Source of the DNA: Megalonaias nervosa
Taxonomy: Eukaryota > Mollusca > Bivalvia > Unionida > Unionidae
NCBI GenBank assembly: GCA_016617855.1
Contig: JAECUM010096235.1
Span: forward strand, 1 to 64,000
Reading direction: 5' to 3'
Length of the DNA stretch: 64,000 nucleotides
Both the position numbers and the translations under genes were made by a program. The notes under the pieces were generated by a model. The model was not told the origin of the DNA. It worked only from the letters and a program-made list of their open reading frames with translations, and ran no database searches. This document shows, one piece after another, positions 11,201-26,200 of the stretch (positions are counted from its first letter, which is position 1; each line of letters begins with the position of its first letter).

Positions 11201-14200
11201 ATGTATTTCTCCTGAAACTAATTCTTATTTTTATTTATTTATTTTCTGAAATAATTCATTCTGACTCCCACAGCAATAATTTCTGCATCCATTTCTGTCT
11301 GCAATTTAGTTTTTAATAATGGCATGTTTGCATTTATATCGGTGTTAACTGTCAATGGTACCACTTAATGCAAGTATCTTTTGTTTGTATCAGCCTGAAA
11401 GGCCTCTATGTTGGCATTAACTCCACCAATGTTACCAATTAACACAAGTGTCTTTGTATCTACTTTAGTTTTGAATTCATCTGTAGCTATTGTAAATATT
11501 TCTCCTAATTAATTTCTCATCCTCTTCACTCCTTTGTTATTTTCATCAATGCTACCTTACACCATGCCTATATTACTGAGTACTTCTTTATATACATGCA
11601 AAAAATTGCACAAAATTTAGTTTCAATTAATTTGGTCTTTCAAAAGCTTTTAAACAAATTAAAAATGATAAGTCTAATGGGGGAGATAACTCAAAGTTGT
11701 GGATTAAATAGTAAAAAATCAATATGACCTAAGTCTTCCTAATGTAAAGCCTACTACTAAATTTAATTTCGATCCATTCAAGTTCTCCAAAAGTCATTGA
11801 GTGGAAACAAAACTGAAGGGCAAATTCTAAACTTACACTGGGGCTTACCTCAGTAAAATTCTGATATTAAACTTTTAAATGAAACCTAACAGAGGCCTCC
11901 CTAATGTAGCCTCTTAGCAAATGTGTTTCAATCAATGAAGTCGTTCAAAGAGCAAACTACAAAATTAAACAGAAATGTTTTAAGTCCAATTGGGGCCATT
12001 ATGCCATAAATTTTCACCAGAGTCAAACCTGAGCTAGGTCTTCTTAATGCAAAGACCCATACTAAATTTTATTTCAATCCATAATTTCCTTCGAAGTCAC
12101 TAAGGGAAAACAAAATCAATGATGGGATGCAAAAGTCATGATATCAGAACAGAGGACAGCATGTAAACTCCCTCGATACAGTGAGCTGGTAGAAAGAAAA
12201 AAAAATCTAAGTCCTGAACATACGTGATGTAAATAAGTATTGTTATTTTATTATTTTACATTTGAGACAGAATTTATGGTTGTGACCACCAACAAATTTA
12301 AAGAGCTAACAAATAATGATTCTTCAGTGGCAAAATGGGGAGAGGGGCCATAAGCAGTCTATGACTTTAAATATCAACAATAATTTCAAGTTTCACAACT
12401 CAAAGTATTACCATGAAGAAATTCTGGTTTTGGGGTGGGGTTGGGTTATTTTTTTTGTTGTTGCTTGGTTTAGAGTTTATGGCAAAATAAAATATGAAGG
12501 TTATTCAGTGCCAAGACAATTGGAGTAAACAACCTTACCCAAGGTCATACAACAGTAGGCAATGTGGCCTGATAAAACAGTAGCAGAATCAAAGCCCTTA
12601 TCCTTCTGGTTGTATTAACTGCTGAGACAAATCTCCTACAGAAATGTTGGTACCTGAATGATTATGTAAGTTGCTTCAATTTTGAAGTCATTGTAGCTTC
12701 CACTGGAATCTGGGAAGTAATCCAGCTCCATCTTCCCTCTCACCTCCAATGTGCTAAACTTCAGGTCTTCTACATCAACAACAACCCATTTACCTATAAC
12801 ATGATAACAAAAAGCACATCATACAATAAGATAAGTTTATATATAATGTCAGGATGTACATTAAACAGGTAACTATCTAAGCTCTGATGAGCTTATTACC
12901 AATAAAAATTTCAGGTCTTCTATATCAACAACCCATTTATGTTGATTATCATCAATTAATGTCTTCTTTTTTAATTGAAAACACTCCAAAATTGATTAAA
13001 CAACAAAGTATGCAGGATGAGACTTAAAAGGGACATATGACAATATCTAACATTACACGTTCATATGCAACAAGTTAACTGGGTCAGGTGTATTACATTG
13101 ACACAGATACTCAATAGTGCTTAGCCAAAATATAGCTGCATGTATTTCTTACAATTTTCAAACATCAGAATGAACACAAAAGCAGCATTACAAACTTTGT
13201 GAAGAATGACTCTCAATGATAAGATGCTGCTGTGGTTCATTTAAAATAAAAATGAATTAAAAATCATGCATATACTGTGTAACAGTGAGCTCATTTTGGG
13301 AATGACAAAGTAAGGGATGCATGGTGGTTTGTTAACTTACCTTCAGGGATGACTACATAGGCATAAGCCGGTGGCATGCCTACATTTGAAACAGAATCAT
13401 CGCCAATGGTATAGTAGATTGTATTATCAATGAACTGTCCCACAATCCAAATTGCTTTAGACCAATAAACAAAAACAGCTGACCTGGAGTCCACAGGGGG
13501 TACAGTGTTGAGGTCCTGCGGGGGGACACAGTCTTCATAGAAGCACTTGAAGGCAAAGAAATAGGGGAACTCTTGGTCTAGAGAATAAATGTTGCATTCC
13601 TTCCGCACCTTCTTGGTTCCTGACACTGCAATAGGAATAGTAAATACAAAAATCAGTGATACCATTTATTTAAGTAAAAATATTTTGAGGAGACCCAATA
13701 CATTTCAAGCAGGTAGCATAGTTATCCTTAGCTACTCAAAGCATTCAACTCGGAGCATTTAGTCCTGCTGACTGATAAGAAAATGCTAATGATGAATATG
13801 CATGTCTATAAGAATTACATGCATGACCATTCTGGTATGTGATATCGGACAATTATTGACAGAACAGATACATTAACGTGCACATTATTTGAATTAACAT
13901 ACAACAAACCATAGGGCAGCTAGGTAACCAAAATGGTGCCATCATGCATATGATCCCATGAAGTTAAACCAATAAAGTATGAAATTTCATCCCCAATTGA
14001 ACAGGGCATGAAACAGATACAAATAGAGATGGCACATACTCCCCTTTGTGAGAAAACTCCTCAGACTTGCTCCCATCATGAAAATAGCACCAAATGAAGA
14101 CATGTTTGTGAGGTCTCTAAAAATCATGCTTGCTATCACAAGTGTTAGTAATAGGATTCAGCACCAATCCCACTATCTTGGGAGATCATTCCTGTCTGAC

Positions 14201-17200
14201 TCCCATTTATGTGGGCAGATGACTTTTAGCTTGTTCATTGCTAAAAAATAGCTTGGGAGGACTGGATTTGAAAGGTTGTGGTTATACACCTCAGGTATTA
14301 TGATGGGGTAACATATTTGAAGAAGACAATCAAGATTCATCTTAAAATGTACTGACTGATAATATACAGTAAGCCCTCACTATAAAGCACCTCAGTAAAG
14401 TGCAGTCCTGCATATAACACAGGTATCATCATGGCTCCCATTGTGACAAAGAACATAGCTTTGATATTAAAATTATCTCAGTACATGGTGACCTCACTTA
14501 TATGCTAGCACACTTTTATGGCCCACCTTTACCGATGTTACTATTGCTATACATCATAGCCAGGCAGAAGCTAGAGCTTTCATATGATTTAATCACCTGA
14601 ATAATACATATATGTAACAGAACCAGGATCTCAGACCAGCAGATTTACAAATTTTGATCAGTAGATTGGCTTCCAAACCTCCAGTAGATTTTTTTATTAG
14701 CATATATTTTACATTCTTCAAGGGGATTGAGAACAAAATAAGTGCATTTTTTGCAATATGTATTCTCTTCACAGTAAACTAAAACAGCAAGTTTTGAATA
14801 TAAAATGGGTTTAGATTCTCCTATTACAATAATTATTCTCCTATTACAATAATTAATGTTGTCAATTATTGAAAAAGGAAGAGTTTTTTATCTTATAGTT
14901 AACCGCAAATATTTTTTAATAGCATCCAATAGCATTTCAAGTCTCCTTCACAAGGTTACTGTCTGGTGGCCACTGATGACATTCACTGTGATTATTAAGC
15001 TTCACACTTAACAGACTCTCAATAGTTCACTGGTCCAGATTTTTCCCCTTGAATCATTTTATATTTTGCAAAGAATGAATAATGTCCTCAGACTCTATTA
15101 TCAGCATTTGGATGTTGCAATGATAGGACAACTATGCTCAGCCTGCAGAGAACATCTATCTTCAGTTTGTTGTTGCTGGGTTTGTAAGGTCGCTGACTGC
15201 TCTCCAACAGTCCTCAAAGTTATTTATATTCACTCCATGGAGGAAATTACTGACTTGGACTTGAGGTGTATTCCTGAGTCTCAGCCTCAAGAACATCTTT
15301 CTTTTCATAGCTCAGATCCAAAAATATGTTTGCAGGTTTCACCACTATAAATAAAGATTGATTTAGACTTTAAATAAATGACAAAAACACATGATGTACT
15401 TATGCTTTTATGAATAATTTATCACAACTTTAAAATTAATTATCTTGTAATATACTGTAAATTATATATTTTATCTAGGGACTGAATTGAATTTATGTGC
15501 ATGAAATACATAAGATGCACACCTCTGAAATACACAATGCAAACTCATGACAACTGCTACTTGTCTGCACATGCTTAATACTCAGATATCCAAGCACTGT
15601 TAAACTTATAATATTTCTCATTGGTTTCTTAGTACTGGGAGACAGCACATGTTTTGCCAATCTGCCATGAATTGAATAAAAAATGCAAAAGCTGCCTTTA
15701 AATAATCCTACTAAAACATTTTGAACAATACAGTAACAATTAAACATGACAAAAAGCAAAATACTTACTCTAGTGTGTCTGCCAAAAAAATTTATTATGG
15801 TTGGTCTTCATCTTATCTCCATTCTGGAAATGGTCTGCAGATTTTCATCAAAGGCTCGGAAGACATCATGACTGATCTTTATTCCATTATTACTTAAAAC
15901 ACCTCAAAAGACATCCCACATTTGGCAATAAAGTAACCAATTAACAGATTGTTGTGTGCAAGTGTCAATTATTCTTGAACAATGGGTCTGCCACACATTA
16001 TTGCATGTACTGGTAGGACATTTCTGACCCTCAGCAGACCAGTTCAGGCTGGTTTATCTAATGTGTTGATAGAACAAATAAAAATACCCTCTTTGGGTTT
16101 CATAATTCAATTTTTAAAAAAAATGTCATTTTAAAAAGCAGTAGAGTTAAACTAAAAAACGGTATGTGTGGAAGACAGCCTTTAAAATGGCATTTTTGTC
16201 CTACTGCCGGTAGAATCACATGAATGACAGTATGATGATGAGACCCAATCTTCTGTTCGGCAAGTTTTCATACTGTTTAAAGTATAGCTAATCCAATGTA
16301 TAACTGAACATGGTGATCCATCCAAATATCACTTTAAACGCAAACTGGAATCTAAAATCAACCTCACAGAGAAGAAAATAACCATTGTCCTTAAAAGAAG
16401 TCACTGTGATAATCTTCATCTAAAATAATGATGGTTTTGTTCAATGTTGAATGCATGACCCATGTATGCTAAAATAGCATTAAACAAAACCCCAACATAT
16501 ATTCCATTTCAGATAACATCATCAACTTCCAAGTGGCAACTCTAACATCACTTTTCAAAGTCAGCATACGCCCAACTATTAGTCACAGTATATTCAATTT
16601 GTTATACCACAAGTAGCGGTATCATGAAATTTAGGACCCATTTTGACATGCTGACTACTATGAAACTTGGGATCATTTTCACTATTTAACTGGAATCTTG
16701 ATTTTATAATCTGACGAGTGTGTATCAACTGCTTCTGTCATATATCTGAACCTCCTGGCTTGGAAGTTTTCCTCCCGAGATGTGGTTTATGTCTAAAGTA
16801 TTGAGATCCACAATGATGAGGATTAACACAAATATAATCCAGGCAATGATTTGCTAAGAAAAGCTCAAAATGCTTGTTCTACATATCGGGACAGTATGAA
16901 AGGCAACAAGTTATTGCAAAATGACTGGTGTTAATGAGATGATGTGCATCAATTATATTAATATAGAAAAGGGTAATTTACGCAACAGTTGTCATATTTG
17001 TTTATTCGCATGTTTAAAATTGGGTCAATAAAAATCCTCCTGATCTGAAGCAGAAACTTCTAACCCGATTTTGGAAATCTCCTTATCTGCCATATGCCAA
17101 CCTCCTTTTCTGTCACAAGTATGCAAGACCAACAGTTAACCTTTAATTATGAACTGACTCTTTGGTTTGGTTCAATCTGATGCTATGCAGCAAAACAACA

Positions 17201-20200
17201 GTCAAGAAGATTATTTCAGTTAATGTAAATGTAAGTGGAGTGTAATCATGTTGTAGAAGGTAACATGGCCTCTTTGAAATTAAAATGAGTCATACTGACT
17301 TCAAATTAACATTCAAGTTTGACGACACATGATATTTACCAACTATTCGAACCAGATTGTTCACATTGTCCCATTCCCAGTCTCCTGTTGTAGCATTGGC
17401 AGGATTCAGACCTCCGATTGTTGGTTTGATGTAGTTTGAACCATCAATGGTTAATCTGTCTGGAAATTGGGCCATTTGCAACTCAAATACAACATAATCT
17501 GAGGGCTGAGTAAATAGAAAAGATTTAGAAGTTCATAAAAACATATACACATTGATCAAATTCCTATTATCATCTGCTAATAGAAGTAAAACAATGGTCA
17601 CTACATAATGCAATGTCTCACTTGTGATTAGTCCCACCCTATGATGTACCCCATCTGCATTCAACTTCCAAAAACCGTAACACATGACTTAATTATACAA
17701 TCTCAACATTGATGCCAAGACTAACAGTATCACCACTGGAATAGTAACACATGTGTCTGGCAAGACAAAACGTTTTTTTTTATATAGTACACATTTCTTT
17801 TTGAGTTGTATTATTAATTTACAATGAATTCCAAATTCCAACAATTCATTAGCAGCTGAAATGTATTACATGGATGATTTCATTTTAACTATGAACCTTG
17901 TATTAACCTTTACATGGACCATTTATTTAAGCTACATTGCCCACCTTCAAAATTTGAGCAACATCAGGAGTCTGGAATGATCAGTAACAAAAATAATCTA
18001 ATACTACTACATCCCTAATAATTCAATAGTGTTGCACCTCTACTGCTCTAGTTTGGTCAAATGAATGCTAATTTTAAACTGATGCAATTAATTCCAATCA
18101 CCCCAATGGAAAGTAGCTCTTTATGTTAAGCCCTGAAACATCACCAAAAATGTATACCTCAAACTGATGGAAAACAGCTGAGAAACTGATATTCCTGATC
18201 TTCACTGCATTTTCAAATGCCATTCTGTATGTCTCTCCATCGATCACAGTCCCAACCCACATATTCCAATTATCTGGTATGGCACTTGTTCCATAGCTGT
18301 TGCTGAGCAGCATCCTTTTTCCTTGCATGGGGAAGATGTTTTTCATAGCAAGGCGATGGAAGTGAATTGAAGCATTACATAGACTGGCATCAACTCCTTC
18401 ACTGAAACCAGCAAATCCTGGAGAGCAGAATGAAGTTGGTAGTGTGCCAGTTGTTGGTGTGATTTTGCTCCCAGCATATGTTCCTGTCAAAGTTCCATCT
18501 TCATCGATCAGCACACCTTCATGTTCCCATTCAAATCGAGCTTTTCTAGGTGTGTTGACAAACTGGATACCCTTGAAGTGGTAATTATAACCCCCACAGT
18601 ATGATGAGCATGTGCCATAAATACGAGTGAAGGACAGAGCCACAAAACCAGGATTATTGTAGTTGACAAAGCGAACATTCTTCACCAAAAATCCATTACC
18701 ATATGGCAAAACAATACCAGTTGACGGACCTTGAGATGAATCTAGAGTGGTGGTAGATCCTACAATTAGAGTGTTACTAACCATAGCCCCTTCATTTGGA
18801 TACTGTGGAACATTGTCCACACTCTTCCATTCATAACCAGCCTTATCATTGTTTGCAAATATACAATTGTTAAAAGTCAATGCACCTCCATTAACAACTT
18901 CTGCACCCTTCGCATTATTCCATGAAGTTAATGCCTCAAAAATGACTTGTTGTGGTTCACCACATATACAAACTCCACCAGCAGCAGGATGGTATTCCTG
19001 GTACATCCACAGACCATACCAGCCACAGGAGTGGGCAGAATTGTTGTAAAAACGTCCAAGAGGAACACTGCGAGGACAAATATTTGGATCAAAGGATGGT
19101 CCATCTGGGTGTTCTTGCAAATGGTACCAATATCCAAAGTGTGTACCACCAACAACAGCATTATGCTGAATTGTATTATTGGGGTTTGTAACCCAGAATG
19201 AGGCAGGAGTGATATCATCATTCAACAGACTGGTACTAGAGCGTACATATATAGCCAGGTTATATTGGAATGTATTTCCAGTCTCTATACCATCTTGTAG
19301 GAAGAAGGCTCCTCCACTGATGTTGTAAACTACAGTTTGCTCGACAAGAGTGTTGTGGACTCCATGTATATTGATGGCACGATTGAAGGTATGATGGATC
19401 GCACAGCCACGTATGTATGAGCTGGACATGTCACCATTCAAATAGAAGTATATTGGGTATCTGTCTTGTCGGAATTCCTGTCCAGCAAATGTCACCTCAA
19501 CATTCTCCATTCTGGCAATAGCAAGATTTTTGTTCCTCTCATGTGCATGAATCAAAATGTGCCCTCCAAACCCACTGCTGCCAATCTCCTCTCCAAAACG
19601 ACCCTGGAAGCAAGTCTGAATGGCAAATTCCCCTGAAATGAAGAGAAATAATGATCACCATGAAATATGTCAAGATCAAAGTTTTTCTGAGTATCAGTAT
19701 ATCTGCATTTACATATCCAACAGTTTGTAATGATTTCTGGACATATACTGTATAATCATCTAAATTAAAATTTTGGAAGGGTATTTATAGGAATGCCTTT
19801 TACCCAAGCCTGATCAAAATATGTAATATTTAAATAAATTAAAAATTTTAAAAGCACTGTTTTCATCTACACATAATATTCCACAATGTGAAAGGATTTT
19901 GAATGTGAGTTTTAAAAGTGCAGAAGAAGACAGACTTACTTATGTCCATGTGAGCAAAGATGGCCAATGTAACACTACCCCCCTCTTCTTTTATTATACA
20001 TACAGACCATCAAATAAACACCAAAAATATTGACACTGGAAGCAAGTTTCTTCAAGGCCTGTGGTCATCCACTAACCTGTATCAAACCCTGCAGGACATG
20101 CTTCTATGTTGTCATTCCAAGCTGGGTCAGAGTTGCCACGCACAACCACATTGTGTGTTAACAAACCAACCTCTGCTCTGAACTCCACCTGTGTTCCATC

Positions 20201-23200
20201 AAAAGTCTCTATCACACCAAGATGTTCAAACTTTAGTGGTGACTCCAGAGTTATATTCCGTTTGTCAGCTGATATTGCAGCAATTCTGTTATCCTCATTC
20301 TGACTCTGGCTCTGGTAACCACCAGTGGAAGCTATCACAATTTCATCTCCCACATTCCACTCCACAGGATGAGTCAGCATAATGATGGTTTCCCCTATGA
20401 CCGCTGTAGTCTGAAGTCTGGTCCATGTTAAAGGAATGTGCTTGCCTGGAAAATGTAACAGCTAAATTGAATGGGGGATCAATAATCAAGAACATGTAAT
20501 CTTTGAAGAGATATTTTTGAAAGGCAGCACTTTTGCCTATTATGTAAGTGATGACTTTGTAACTATTAATATTAACTATTTCATGTACTTATTTGCTCAC
20601 ACAATAATTACTTTTTCCAAGTATGTAAAATAATGAGCAAAAAATTCGTTATTAATTTTGGTAAGTGATCCTGTATGAAAAAATAAAAGATCTGACAATG
20701 AAGAGGACTCCACAATATCAACAACATTGTTAAAATTAAAGTCATGTGTATCCAATGTAGTTGTGCCTAAAACATTATGCACTAATACAGTATGTTCTTT
20801 GAATTTGCTTATAAATGTATATGTGTACTGTAATGGATAAATCTGAAAATGAATAACTATGACAGACATAGTCATCCCATCATCACATCTTTATTCTCAT
20901 ACCTCATGATCCAAAATATGTTATGCCTCAATTAGAGAGAGTAAGATGGGAGGAAGAAGGAGGGGGGGGAGATATTTCTGCCCATCTTCATGCCATTTTG
21001 GTCATGGTACCTTACCTCTGTTTAGAAAAAAACTTTCAAATGGAAATTCAAAGATATAAATCCCATGAAGGATCATATTTGTTATAAAACTAAATTCATA
21101 TCAGATTCTGCCATAACATGATGTGTCATATGAACAATAAATTATTTTATTCCCATAACCCTGTACACAGTCGTGTTTCAAAACACATAATTTTCAGTAA
21201 TCTTAAGAGAATTTTTGGAGAGTTGATACATCAAATTGCAGCAATGGAATTTTGTGTGGTGCTGGTAGGTCAATAGACCTTAAATTCTGTTTCAAGAAGC
21301 TCACAGGTAAAACATTTTTGCCACAGCCATGATGTCAAAGATCATGCCACAGTGCAACAGTAAGTTTTTAATGATTTGCTATCACCCCAGCTCTTTGCAC
21401 CATTCCAGATGGTGAATGATTTAGTAGAGTGTCATGAAAAACTGACCCTTTGGATGTCAAGCTGCAGGTCCATTATAATACAAGTACATGGTCAACACAC
21501 CTGCCCCCTGAGCTGTCTTTTCCATGTGGGGTGTAACTCACATGCTCACATTTTCTAGGTGCCACCTAGAGCCATGGAGTATGTGGTCATCTGAGGTCCT
21601 CATACCAAGGACTGGGATGAACTTGTCCTGGCAGAAACTGTCATCTAACCCTGGCAGCTTTGCATCTTTCATAGGCTAGCATACCATTACCTTCAGGGCC
21701 TCCCAATGCTGATATTGAGCCTGTCCCTGGGGATAGATCTGGTTTAGTATGCCCTAAATTGTCAATGACACCTTGTTGATAAGCAGATTGTGAAAGTACT
21801 TAGAGCCACAAGACAAATTCCCCCATTTTGATGCATCTTCTAATAGCAAGACTAATGCCTTCATGCTCTTTGTGGGTGTGTTAAGACTGATATTCCATAC
21901 AATATCACTCGTGATTAACACCCTCCTCATGAGAACAGGATTGCCATTTTTCAAAGCACTGATTGTTGATCATCTGCAGAAGCCCTGGTTGTCTAATTCC
22001 AGCAAAAATGCACTGATAGTGTAGCTTGCCTTGTAGTTAGAAGTCTGTATCATGCAGTCATGGTCATCAAATGTCAGCTCTAGGTGAGGCAGTCTGAAAG
22101 GCCAGACTGGTAGAATAGCATTTAATAGCTTGCAGTCATGGTCATCAAATGTCAGCTCTAGGTGAGGCAGTCTGAAAGGCCAGACTGGTAGAATAGCATT
22201 TAATAGCTTGCAGCCAAGAGGCAAAAAGAATATCTGGTTATTTGGCAACCACAGCATTGCAAACACTGACTTGTATAGCAGCTGTGTCAGTGTTTTGTAT
22301 CCCTTGGTATAATGAGCTGGTTCTCTCTTTTTTTGGTCAACCAAAGATTCTTGTAGATGTCACAAATGTCTACATCATCCAAGGATGCCACTTCATTAGC
22401 AAGCTTTACTGTGATCTTTCTCACAATGGTGTAACTGAGGTTTTCTTATGACTGTACAGTTGTTATCTGCTTGAGGTGTTCTGCCGGTCAAAGTAATTGT
22501 GAATACTAATCTAGTGGTGCTGGGCATAACGGAATCATTCTCACACTTAAAGAAAACATAATGTCAGAAGGCAAATTCAAGCTTAATCTCAATGAATACA
22601 AAAAGTACGTAAACAAACAAGAGAGCAAACATGGTCATTTTAAAAGAGGTTAAAAAAAATAAGCTGATAGCCAAAGGAAAGGCCAAAGGCAAACCTGAAG
22701 CATGTAAAGAGAAATGCTGAAGCAATAGAAAATAATGAGACCAATCAGAATGACAGAAATAATTTCAATAGCAGAACAGCAAAGCATGAGGCGTATCCCA
22801 TGTGCACCACCACATGATCAACTGCATCCATCTTAATGTGCTACTTTGCAGCACAAAAAATATTGTCTGGGTCTAGCTTACAATACAACACAAAGAATAA
22901 AATGTTGTTAATATTCACTTATACTTTATCTCAGCATCTCTCAAACATATAACTGCCTGTCTGACCATGCCCTCTCCCAATACTAACCATTTACCCAGGA
23001 GACTAGGCTGTACTATAATGAACAATATTTATACAGTGCAAATCATGTGTAGCATCACTTTAATCCTTGTTTATTCCCAAACATATTAGATGCAGATTTT
23101 ACTTTATTTATTGTTTTGACTAAATTGCATTCTTACAGATAACACTTCAGCTAGTTGGTAATAGCTCACAAGTTACTCTTTTTCAATGATATAAGCGATG

Positions 23201-26200
23201 CTATAAACTGAGGTAATCTTTATGAAAAGGTACATCATGCTTTCAATTGTGCAAGGCACATAACCAGCATAATTGTTACATGTTTATGAAAGAATGGTAA
23301 TAATAAAGGCTAAATTTCTGAATATAGATCAACTAAGAGCGTCATCAATCTATTTTACTTTTGTGTCTTGGCTAAGAAAATCATAATTTTCCACACAATG
23401 GAAAGCTGCATGTTTTGGCGTCACCTTTGTTGATAATTGGCAAATTTGTCTTTCATTTTCTGACAGCAAAACTAGCCTGTTAATCTTTAAAGCCCTGAAC
23501 TAGCTTGGGTTAAGAGGGAATTTTGACCAGCAACTATACAAGTACTTTGATGTGTTATTGCCTTTGACCTGCCAATTTTGTTTTGCAACCCTATGGATTG
23601 ATTTTTTTCACCAAAACTTTATGAGATTCATTGAATCGACAACCCAGTCAGACCCTTCCTGACCTTTTGCTTTTGTTCCTCTCTTTCAAAACTTTATCAA
23701 TGGCTACATCTGGTTACAGGCAGAGGCAGGGAAGAAAGTGTTGTGTTCAGTTTTTGGAGGTATGGATGATCTGGTCCAGTCAGACCCCTTGCTGCTTAAA
23801 GGTTCAACCAGGGATGGCAATGGGCTTCGCTAATGTTGCAAATTGCGATTTTGTTTACTTATTGGCAACAAAATAGACCATCTGGCAATTTTTTTGCGAC
23901 AACATTTTTTGGCTATTTAAACTTGTATATACAATCTTGGGTTTGGGGTGGAGAAATTCAATGGCACCATGAAAGGAAGTCTCAGACTTGGACATGCAAT
24001 GCACTGGTAGCTATCTATTGTTACATGAACAAATCATTTGTTCATATTGACAAACATATCTTAACTGTGCGTTTTTACATCATAATCTCATTATGCAGAC
24101 ACATGGCCTGGTACTGTAAAAGCTCTAATACACTCAGATAGACATGCTGCCTGATTAGCTAATATTGATTAACCTATGAAAACAGGAACAGGAATGGTTG
24201 CAATCGACAAAGTGAGGGTTAACATACCCCCAAAATAGTTTTGCTGAAACTTAAAAAAAAACTGACTACATTCCAAGCACTGATTGTTCTGTATACATAC
24301 CAAACATGATTTTGGTCTTCCATAAAAAAAAGCTGAACAAATTTTAAGGGGGGTTTGGGGGTCCCCCCCCAATGGGATCTTGAGGGACAGTGCCCCTAAT
24401 CTGGGGGTGCAGGGGGCTGAAGGCCCCGGCCAAAAACGCATTTTACAATCATAAAAAACTGATCCTGGTGCAACTTATGATCATAATATGAAACAAAATA
24501 ATCATTTGAAAAACTAATAAACTTACCAAAAATGTTCAACTTGACTTGAATAATTTCACAATACTTATTGTCACATGAATTTGTTCTCCAATACTATTGA
24601 TGCTGAAGTTATTTCATGTGCATGTCAGTGCTCACATTGTAATTAAGTCACATTAATTTGTCAATTTTTGCAGCAAACATATACTTCTCTCTTTTCATAA
24701 CAAATCTGTAAAGTAAACCAAGTACATCAACTATATAAAAATAATCCCATACATTCACTTGTCTTTATCTCCACTGGACAGTTGTTGTGGGGCTTAACGC
24801 CATTTTTCAGCACACGATAGGCTAAACATGGCGGCCAGTATTAATGGTGGAGGAAGAAACCGGGAAATCCCCGGAAAGAACCACCGACCCACGAGAACCT
24901 ACTGGCAAGCTTTCTCACATATCCACATTAGCTGAATCCTAGACTCGAACCCATGCAGACAGAGGTGAGATGGCAGTGATCCGTAATGGCGAGCGCTTTA
25001 GACCACTCGGCCACTCGAGGCCCACTCCACTGGACAGAACCTGTTGATATGCCAGTCGAGATCTTTTTGCGGCTTTGGCAAAGATTTCTTTAGTCTTCCT
25101 TTTTGTCACAACTGACTTTTTTGGCTCAATGTGCAATCATTTCTTTTCCCTTTCAATGAGAGCCTTTTCCTTTCAAGCTAGTGCTTGTATTGGCGACATG
25201 CAGTATGCATATTCTGACAAAGGGCTACATCTGTTCTCTCATGCAAGAAATCTTTCTTCTTATAGTACTTAACTGCACTTTTTCCAGATGCCTTCTGAGC
25301 TTCAATTTTTTCCATATGCAGCTTCTTTTGTATGTGCTGTTCCAAACTCTTCCAACCGCGATTACCGTAATTCAGATCCTTCTTGCAGAGGTCACAAAAT
25401 GTCAGTCTTCTAGTGTTCAGTTTTCTTATAAACTGACCAACTAAATTGCCATCAACTTTTCACTCCAGCCATTCCCATTTCCATATGTTTTTTAAACCTT
25501 TATCTCAACTTCTCATGTCATGGTCTCTCTCAACAACTCGGGATGCCATGTTTTACAAGCATGCTTCTTCTTTCAATTGCCATCAGTTTCCATTACACAA
25601 AAAGATTCATTGGATGAATTTAAACTTTTGACCAGTCAGAATACTCTTTACGAGAGTCATGTGCTAACTAATATATGGAACGAATACTTTACAAGGGTCG
25701 TTGCGGAATGGGACCAGACAGACCATATTTAAAAAAGCGGATCGGAGATGATATTAAAAATGGACTATATCAAGAAAAACCTGATTGAAGTCAGGAGAAA
25801 AGCGGAATTCCGCTTTAAAACAGAGAAAAAATCATGTCTGAAGTACTAAGCATACAGAAAAAAAAAAATCGGTCTCAATGCTCTACTACAGTTATTTGAT
25901 GTTACTGCTACAATGTTTGGTCCTCGAAAGTTTGCATTTAGCAGTGACTTCAATAACACATGCACCCTTCATCAAAGCAAGCCGACTACAATTTTCAATA
26001 AAAACAAAACTCATTTCATCAAAGGAAGTCAGCACAAAACTTAAATAAAAAGCAATGGAAGTTGCATTTTCCAAAGTGATTCCAACACTTTTATTGTGCC
26101 ATGAAAGTCTCTATTTTGCAGGAAAAATGTTCAGGCTTACGCTTGTTACCACAGGCAGTATAAAATGCAAATTAAATTTTGAATCTTTTGAAATTATATA

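Larger units (their letters stand above)
6071..12653 (-). other. Intron 20
   Basis: GT-AG intron of 6.6 kb. It contains a short inverted-repeat unit (8293-8545), SINE copy A (8872-9080) and a SINE-like repeat (about 12500-12625). The long stretches 6071-8290 and 9090-12490 show no gene or named element. Confidence 0.85.

Noticed and set aside
13291..13665. Independent small gene starting at the Met at 13665
   Set aside because: The Met and first residues are intron sequence read through; the coding part is exon 19 bounded by AG at 13626-13627 and GT at 13339-13340.
15066..15350. 94-codon plus-strand ORF
   Set aside because: No recognisable domain, inside an intron, length expected by chance.
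18849..19221. ORFs on the plus strand and in another minus frame within 18849-19221
   Set aside because: Shadows of the long exon 17 coding frame.
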